From the NCBI GenBank assembly GCA_964450715.1, contig CAYVFC010000192.1, positions 1 to 12,842 on the forward strand: DNA of 12,842 nt. Direction: 5' to 3'. Source of the stretch: CAYVFC01 sp964450715 (lineage in GTDB: Bacteria; Myxococcota_A; Polyangia; Polyangiales; JAFGIB01). The notes under the pieces were generated by a model, which ran no database searches, was not told where the DNA came from, and saw only the letters and a list, made by a program, of their open reading frames with translations. Both the position numbers and the translations under genes were made by a program. This document shows positions 6,571 through 12,842 of this stretch, in pieces (position 1 is the stretch's first letter; every line of letters starts with the position of its first letter).

Positions 6571-7569
6571 ATGAAAAAACTCACGATTCTTGCCTTGCTG
6601 TTTACTGTTTTCGCGGCGAACCGAGCCTTTGCCGCCGACGTTGCGGTCTATCCGGTCGAGGGCACGAACCTTCAGCCGGGCGAGAACGACGCCATCGGCG
6701 TTATGATCGCAGAGTCATATCGTGCCGAATCTGGCCTATCGGTCATCGGGCCGAGTCAGAGCGAAAAGGCGGTTTCCGAGGCAGAGAGCAAGACCGCCGC
6801 CGCGGAACAACTGGGTGTTTCCGAGTACATCGTTACCAGCGCGATTCGCCTGGAGTCCAAGCTGCTCATCACTAGCTCGCTGTACGAGGCGGGCGGGCGC
6901 CGGAAGTACCGCGTGAGAGCGACGGCGGCCTCGCTCGACGACATGGAGCAGGTGTCGGCGCGGATATCGCGCTCGCTGTACCTGAGGGTTCCGTTCCAGC
7001 ACTCGCTCACCCTGGAAACCGTCACCAAGACCGAGAACAAGGTGCCCAACCGCACCTTCTCCGAGAAGGTGTTCGGGATAAAGACGGCCGTCATCCTACC
7101 TCTGGCCATCGACCATACCTTTGATCCCATGGCATCGCTCGGGTTCAACGGCCGCCTGGAGGGAAACACCTACTTTCTGGAATTCGGTGCGGGGGTGATG
7201 TTGCCGGCCGATTTCGACGATGACGATGGTCGCATCAGCATGGGCGGGTTGTTCGCCGAGATCGGCGGCAGCTACTACCTGGGATCATCGAGCATATCGC
7301 CCTACGTCGGCGGCGGGCTCAGCCCGCGAATCCTCCTCGGTTCCTATGACGGAGGGGTCAACATTGCGCCCTTCCTTCAGCTCGGCTTGATGTTCATGAG
7401 GGAGTCCTCCAGCCGGCTGTATACGGAGGTGCGGGTCTCCCAGAACGTTCTGCCCATGGAAGCCGGATACGACTACTGCCGCGGGTACGACTGCACCGAG
7501 CAGAACGAGGATTCGGGCGACACGGTCTACCCGACGGAGATCGGTATCGCGCTGGGCGTTGGTTGGTAA
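6571..7569 (+). CDS. Exported protein with outer-membrane beta-barrel-like C-terminal half
   Basis: The 332-residue protein starts with a clear signal peptide (MKKLTILALLFTVFAANRAFA, cleavage near residue 21-22). Residues about 23-140 form an alpha/beta-looking domain (ADVAVYPVEG... LGVSEYIVTSAIRL...), somewhat like periplasmic domains that precede OMP barrels. From about 168 the sequence alternates hydrophobic and polar residues with many Gly and aromatic residues (YFLEFGAGVML, GGSYYLG, SPYVGGGL, LYTEVRVSQ). It ends in GIALGVGW, an aromatic C-terminal residue as in barrels recognised by BamA. Cys303 and Cys308 could form a disulfide. I do not recognise a named family. Start: the ATG at 6571 has AGGGG 6 nt upstream and begins the signal peptide exactly; an upstream in-frame GTG would bury it. 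The gene stands alone, likely from the -24/-12 promoter. Confidence 0.8.
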   Translation: MKKLTILALLFTVFAANRAFAADVAVYPVEGTNLQPGENDAIGVMIAESYRAESGLSVIGPSQSEKAVSEAESKTAAAEQLGVSEYIVTSAIRLESKLLITSSLYEAGGRRKYRVRATAASLDDMEQVSARISRSLYLRVPFQHSLTLETVTKTENKVPNRTFSEKVFGIKTAVILPLAIDHTFDPMASLGFNGRLEGNTYFLEFGAGVMLPADFDDDDGRISMGGLFAEIGGSYYLGSSSISPYVGGGLSPRILLGSYDGGVNIAPFLQLGLMFMRESSSRLYTEVRVSQNVLPMEAGYDYCRGYDCTEQNEDSGDTVYPTEIGIALGVGW

Positions 7570-7600
7570 AAAGCCCCCCTCCAAGAGGGGCGGTGCTTTC
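7568..7600. terminator. Convergent bidirectional terminator hairpin
   Basis: CCCCTC (7576-7581) and GAGGGG (7585-7590) form a 6-bp stem with a CAA loop. They are flanked by AAAGC (7570-7574) on the left and GCTTT (7595-7599) on the right. A-run before and T-run after make it usable in both directions, for the gene ending at 7569 and the convergent gene ending at 7616. Confidence 0.6.
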
Positions 7601-7615
7601 CCCCGCCCGTTCCGA

Positions 7616-10042
<2,427 letters not shown>

Positions 10043-10298
10043 CGACTCGCTCTCGGCATGGTTCCCGACCGGACAGCTTGGGATTCTGGAGCGGGGCGGC
10101 TCGGCTGGCAAGGCGCAAAAAGCGAGGCCCTCCCGGTATTCACCCAAACTTCACGGCGCCCCGGTCGTCGCCAAAACTCCGCCCGTGTAGCAACTGCCAG
10201 TGCACCCGGCCCGCGCCGCCGCTGCCCTTCCGGTCGAGCAACTCGCCGCGAGCGACCGTCTCGCAGGAAGCTGCCGGACGCGCATCTCCGCGCAACCG

Positions 10299-10327
10299 TT
10301 GAATAGATTTCTCGACCCACGTAGGAT
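10299..10327 (+). promoter_or_regulatory. Candidate sigma-70 promoter of the small-TM/YeiH/Usp operon
   Basis: TTGAAT (10299-10304) and TAGGAT (10322-10327) are separated by exactly 17 bp and each match the consensus at 4 of 6 positions. Transcription would begin near 10334, about 32 nt before the ATG at 10366. The spacer coincides with a remnant of the repeat family found at 90-180. Confidence 0.4.
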
Positions 10328-10336
10328 CCTCGAAAT
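10305..10336. repeat. Degenerate half-copy of the 90-180 repeat
   Basis: AGATTTCTCG (10305-10314) and TCCTCGAAAT (10327-10336) match, in the same order and at nearly the same spacing, the right half of the 90-180 element (AGATTTCTCG at 146-155 and TCCTCGAAAT at 167-176). The bases between them and the terminal GACA do not match. This looks like a decayed or truncated copy. Confidence 0.4.
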
Positions 10337-10365
10337 CCCGGGACCCTCAGCGCAACGAGAGAGCA

Positions 10366-10527
10366 ATGCAGGACGAATCATCGACTCCGGAAAAACCGCA
10401 GGGGCTCTCCTCTGCGAAGCGCGAAGATATCTGGGCGCTCCTCATCGCCTTCGCCGTATTTCTCGTCTCCGCGGCGGCGCCGGAGACGGTCTACAACCTG
10501 TTCAAGAAGCTCCTTTACTTCCTGTAG
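10366..10527 (+). CDS. Small single-pass membrane protein upstream of YeiH-family gene
   Basis: This 53-residue frame starts at ATG 10366 behind GAGAGAG and ends at TAG 10525-10527, 12 nt before the next gene. A polar N-terminus (MQDESSTPEKPQG...KRED) leads into one hydrophobic segment at about 23-38 (WALLIAFAVFLVSAAA). This is followed by an amphipathic stretch with a Lys pair and aromatic end (ETVYNLFKKLLYFL). Codon use is GC-rich like its neighbours, it has a ribosome binding site, and it is closely spaced, all of which support a real gene. Its likely role is as a small partner or stabiliser of the transporter encoded next. I recognise no named family. It is too short to be picked up by ordinary ORF length cutoffs. 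Confidence 0.7.
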   Translation: MQDESSTPEKPQGLSSAKREDIWALLIAFAVFLVSAAAPETVYNLFKKLLYFL

Positions 10528-10539
10528 CCGAGGCGCGCC

Positions 10540-11802
10540 ATGTCCATCATACGCTCGCTGGTCGTCGAGGACGCCGGGAAGCTCATTCCCGGTCTCCTGT
10601 TCTGTATGGCGTTCGCCTTGATCGTCATGAATGTCGACCATTACATCGGGAAGTACCACAAAGCCGACGTGGCCTCGCGGGCGCTGTCCGAGCTTGCGGA
10701 GAAACTGGCCGCGGCGACCGCCGCGGGAGAGGCCGAGCGGGCGGAGCAGCTCGAAGCGAAGATCGCCAAGAGCCGGCAGGCCCTCGGCAAGGTCGGCGGA
10801 AAGGCCGGCGACCAATGGGGCTGGGCGACCTTTCTATACCAGACCCTGCAGTTCAAGTACGTAGCCATCCTGCTGCTGGGCGGCATCCTCATCCGGAATC
10901 TCTTCGGGGTGCCCGCGGTATTGTTGCCGGGAATCGGCGTCGCCCGGCCCCTGATCAAGCCCGGCATCATCATACTCGGTGTACACTACGTCTGGTCGGA
11001 CGTGATCCGCGTGGGCGGTACGGGATTGATCCTGGCGGCGGTCTTCATATTCGGTACCGCCATCGCCGTCATGTGGCTGTCCAGGCGCCTCGGCGTCGAG
11101 GACGGCCTGGGTGGCATCATGGGCGCGGGCACCGGGGTCTGCGGGGTCTCGGCGATCATCGCCACCGCGCCAGTGGTCGGCGCCAAGCCGCGGGACATGG
11201 CCTATGCCATCGGCACCATCCTGCTGTTCGGCACGGCCATGCTCTTCCTCATGCCCTACGTGGGAAAGGCGCTTCAGATCTCCCAGCCGCAGTTCGGCGC
11301 CTGGGCGGCGGTGGCCATACTAAACACCGCGCAGCTCATCGCCGCGGCCGAATGGTACGGCGACGAGGCGCGCAATACCGCGGTCCTGATCAACGCCGCG
11401 CGCATCATGCTCATTCCATTGATCGTTGTATTCGCCGTCTGGTTCTACGGGCTCAAAGGCGAGGGCAGGTCGGACGGCTTCTGGACGGTTATGCGCAAGA
11501 AGTTTCCGATCTTCATCCTGGGTTTTTTCGTGCTCATCGTCCTCAACAGCTTCCACATCGAGGCCCTGGGCGGGCCCTCCGTGAAGGGGACGCCGTTCTG
11601 GGCTATGAACGCCGTTTACAAGTGGTTCTTCGCCGTCGGCTTCGCCGGGATCGGGCTCTCCATCTCCATCGACGACATGAAGAAGGCCGGAGGCATGGCC
11701 TTCGTCATCGGCTCGGGCGCGGCCACGGCCAAGATGATCCTGGGACTGCTGGCGGTACTGGCCATCGGGACGTCCCTGCTGCAGGTAACCGGTGGCGACT
11801 GA
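10540..11802 (+). CDS. YeiH-family putative inner-membrane transporter
   Basis: This 420-residue polytopic protein belongs to the YeiH / UPF0324 family, often annotated as putative sulfate exporters although substrates are mostly unproven. Family marks are GTGVCGVSAI (197-206) in a broken-helix region, LNTAQLIAAA (261-270), the following EARNTAVLINAARI (276-289), and the C-terminal FAGIGLSISI segment. About ten hydrophobic segments are visible, including 15-31, 107-125, 160-180, 221-240, 287-303 and 322-336. Odd feature: residues about 45-85, between the first and second TM segments, form a Glu/Ala/Lys-rich helical or coiled-coil stretch (ALSELAEKLAAATAAGEAER...). This makes the protein longer than typical YeiH (about 340-350 aa). 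Start: the ATG at 10540 has GAGG 6-7 nt upstream. It overlaps the next gene by 11 nt. Confidence 0.88.
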   Translation: MSIIRSLVVEDAGKLIPGLLFCMAFALIVMNVDHYIGKYHKADVASRALSELAEKLAAATAAGEAERAEQLEAKIAKSRQALGKVGGKAGDQWGWATFLYQTLQFKYVAILLLGGILIRNLFGVPAVLLPGIGVARPLIKPGIIILGVHYVWSDVIRVGGTGLILAAVFIFGTAIAVMWLSRRLGVEDGLGGIMGAGTGVCGVSAIIATAPVVGAKPRDMAYAIGTILLFGTAMLFLMPYVGKALQISQPQFGAWAAVAILNTAQLIAAAEWYGDEARNTAVLINAARIMLIPLIVVFAVWFYGLKGEGRSDGFWTVMRKKFPIFILGFFVLIVLNSFHIEALGGPSVKGTPFWAMNAVYKWFFAVGFAGIGLSISIDDMKKAGGMAFVIGSGAATAKMILGLLAVLAIGTSLLQVTGGD

Positions 11803-12274
11803 TTCCGGGAAAAGGACCCATGTCCTGCTGGCCATCGACGGCGAGTCCCACACCCGGTCGGCCGTCGCCTGGGCGTTGCGCATGGCCGAGCAGCTCGGGC
11901 TCTCGCTGACGGCCGTCCACGTCAAGGATCCCTATCTGAAACAGTTCTACAACGATATCTACGCGCAGGGCCGCGAGGAGTACCTGGCTCACGTCGAGCG
12001 GTGCCTGATGGAAAAGGCGAGGCTGTCCAGGGTCGGCTTCGAACAGATGGCGCGAGAATCGCCCGTTTCGTTTTCGATCAAGGTCCTGGAGGGAAATCCG
12101 CTGGACCAGCTCGCGGCAGAGTCGCAACGACCCGAGTACGCTCTGCTGGTCCTGGGCAGGAAGCACCGCAGCGGGATTCAGGCCTGGAAGTCGCGCAACC
12201 TTCCCCGGTCGCTCACCGCAGCCATCCCGCACCTGCCCGTCTTGACCGTGCCGTCCGGGGGCGAGGGGGCGTAG
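11792..12274 (+). CDS. Universal stress protein (UspA-fold)
   Basis: This 160-residue protein has the Usp alpha/beta fold: HVLLAIDGESHTRSAVAWALRMAEQLGLSLTAVHV at the start (conserved Asp16), a middle EGNPLDQLAAE segment, and the end strand ALLVLGRKHRSG...LPVLTVP. The nucleotide loop of ATP-binding Usp proteins (G-X2-G-X9-G-S/T) is only partly kept: the first Gly is present (GRKH) but the second is His and the G-S/T pair is replaced by RSL. It may therefore not bind ATP in the usual way. It starts with GTG at 11792 behind CAGG, overlapping the YeiH-family stop by 11 nt, so it is translationally coupled. Usp partners of transporters often act as cytoplasmic regulators; that role here is inference. 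Confidence 0.88.
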   Translation: MATDSGKRTHVLLAIDGESHTRSAVAWALRMAEQLGLSLTAVHVKDPYLKQFYNDIYAQGREEYLAHVERCLMEKARLSRVGFEQMARESPVSFSIKVLEGNPLDQLAAESQRPEYALLVLGRKHRSGIQAWKSRNLPRSLTAAIPHLPVLTVPSGGEGA

Positions 12275-12304
12275 CGTACCGTCAGCGGTGGGGCAAAACC
12301 CGCG

Positions 12305-12739
12305 TCAGGCGCCTGCCTCGTAGCCCTGGGCTGCGTAGAGCATGGCCCGGTCGAAGAAGAGGATGGTGCGGTTGTTGAGCTGCAGCGCCAGGTTGAGATC
12401 CAGGGCGCTATCCAGAAGCCCTTCGCCCTCGATCTTCGCCCAGAGCACCCGGCGGGTGATGATCAGCGCTTGCATCACCTCGCTGAGCTTGAAGCCCTCC
12501 TTGCGGCGCTGCTCTCCCATGGCCGTGTAGATCTTCTCTATCTCTTCCTTGCCGGTCGATTCGGAGAGCCATTTGCCGAGCTGGCTGTAGACGCTGAAGG
12601 CGCGCTGGTACAGCTCGGCCTCGTCGTAGGTGTGATAGGAGCCAGTCGCCGGGTGTTTCTTCACCAACTGCAGCCACCGCTTGGTCAGGGTATCGGCGTT
12701 GTGCTCGATGAGGTCCACGAGTTTCTGAGAGATCGTCAT
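12305..12739 (-). CDS. RsbRD N-terminal domain-like protein
   Basis: This 144-residue, mostly helical, soluble protein has the pattern of the RsbRD_N globin-like sensor domain. It begins MTISQKLVDLIEHNADTLTKRWL, has YHTYDEAELYQRAF (35-48), EEIEKIYTAMGEQRRKEGFKLSEVMQALIITRRVLW in the middle, and NRTILFFDRAMLYAAQGYE at the end. No output domain follows (no STAS, kinase or HAMP), so it is a stand-alone sensor or partner module. It converges on the Usp gene with only 30 bp between. The ATG at 12739 is preceded by GGAGGAA about 10 nt upstream, and a candidate promoter lies further upstream. The assignment is from sequence pattern, not from a search. Confidence 0.75.
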   Translation of the reverse strand: MTISQKLVDLIEHNADTLTKRWLQLVKKHPATGSYHTYDEAELYQRAFSVYSQLGKWLSESTGKEEIEKIYTAMGEQRRKEGFKLSEVMQALIITRRVLWAKIEGEGLLDSALDLNLALQLNNRTILFFDRAMLYAAQGYEAGA

Positions 12740-12792
12740 CTGGTTCTATTCCTCCCCTCGGTGCGAGAAGACCGGCGGTTCTGTTAAACGGA

Positions 12793-12821
12793 AAAATACC
12801 GGCTCTGCACCGGGTACGCAA
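12793..12821 (-). promoter_or_regulatory. Candidate sigma-70 promoter of the RsbRD-like gene
   Basis: Read on the minus strand, TTGCGT (12821-12816) and TATTTT (12798-12793) are separated by 17 bp, matching consensus at 3 and 4 of 6 positions. The predicted transcript would have a leader of about 45 nt with a GGAGG Shine-Dalgarno. The match is moderate. Confidence 0.35.
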
Positions 12822-12831
12822 TCGCGGCCTT

Positions 12832-12837
12832 AGGAGG
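12832..12837 (+). promoter_or_regulatory. Strong Shine-Dalgarno at the window edge
   Basis: AGGAGG lies 5 nt before the end of the plus strand and would be well placed for a start codon just outside the window. It suggests a plus-strand gene divergent from the RsbRD-like gene. The start codon itself is not visible. Confidence 0.3.
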
Positions 12838-12842
12838 CACCG

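Larger units (their letters stand above)
10043..10365. other. Divergent intergenic region, cysteine-synthase fusion / small TM protein
   Basis: This 323-bp stretch contains no gene I can support. It must hold promoters for the minus-strand fusion gene and the plus-strand operon. A compact dyad is present: CGGTCG (10231-10236) pairs with CGACCG (10253-10258), with an inner CTCG-CCG-CGAG hairpin. A candidate sigma-70 promoter and a repeat remnant lie near the right end. No T-box or other known riboswitch fold was recognised ahead of the fusion gene. Confidence 0.5.

Noticed and set aside
10043..10147. N-terminal extension of the fusion protein from a TTG
   Set aside because: The extra 35 residues show no CysM similarity. 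The ATG at 10042 gives a short lead-in to the conserved GNTPLV segment.
10200..11909. 569-codon plus-strand ORF across the small TM and YeiH-family genes
   Set aside because: It is in a different frame from the real genes, is dominated by Arg/Gly/His, and contradicts the YeiH motifs and TM segments.

Overview
This is a GC-rich window with tightly packed, mostly housekeeping-type genes. It carries a [NiFe]-hydrogenase maturation set, a secreted outer-membrane-like protein with a plausible sigma-54 promoter, a CysM-CysRS fusion, and a YeiH/Usp/RsbRD group. This gene content and style fit a Gram-negative, probably anaerobic or facultative bacterium of the former Deltaproteobacteria (Desulfobacterota/Desulfuromonadota/Myxococcota-like). 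That placement is inference from gene content only. No rRNA, tRNA, CRISPR array or transposase was seen.

Region 1 (1-6394) is hydrogenase maturation. After a short tail of an upstream gene (1-57) and a 91-bp palindromic repeat (90-180), hypF begins inside the repeat's right terminus. hypF (175-2514) is followed, on the opposite strand, by a Ser/Thr kinase-like gene whose catalytic residues are lost (2756-3769). A divergent intergenic region with a 14-bp inverted repeat then leads into hypC-hypD-hypE (4083-6394), a compact co-directional operon with a 9-nt gap and then an ATGA overlap. Together HypF, HypE, HypC and HypD make and carry the Fe(CN)2CO moiety of [NiFe] hydrogenases. The nickel-insertion genes hypA/hypB and the hydrogenase itself are not in the window.

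Region 2 (6395-7600) holds one gene for an exported protein with a C-terminal beta-barrel-like half. It is preceded by an inverted repeat and a -24/-12 element in good geometry, and followed by a hairpin terminator shared with the convergent gene.

Region 3 (7616-10042, minus strand) is the most unusual gene: one 808-residue protein joining a CysM-type PLP cysteine synthase to a cysteinyl-tRNA synthetase-like half. The synthetase half keeps the zinc-site residues but not recognisable HIGH and KMSKS signatures.

Region 4 (10043-12842) starts with a 323-bp divergent spacer containing a candidate sigma-70 promoter built on a remnant of the same repeat family as at 90-180. It then reads a 53-residue single-TM protein, a YeiH-family transporter with an extra helical segment, and a universal stress protein, as one operon. 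A convergent RsbRD-N domain protein lies on the minus strand, and a strong Shine-Dalgarno at the extreme right edge suggests another gene starting just outside the window.
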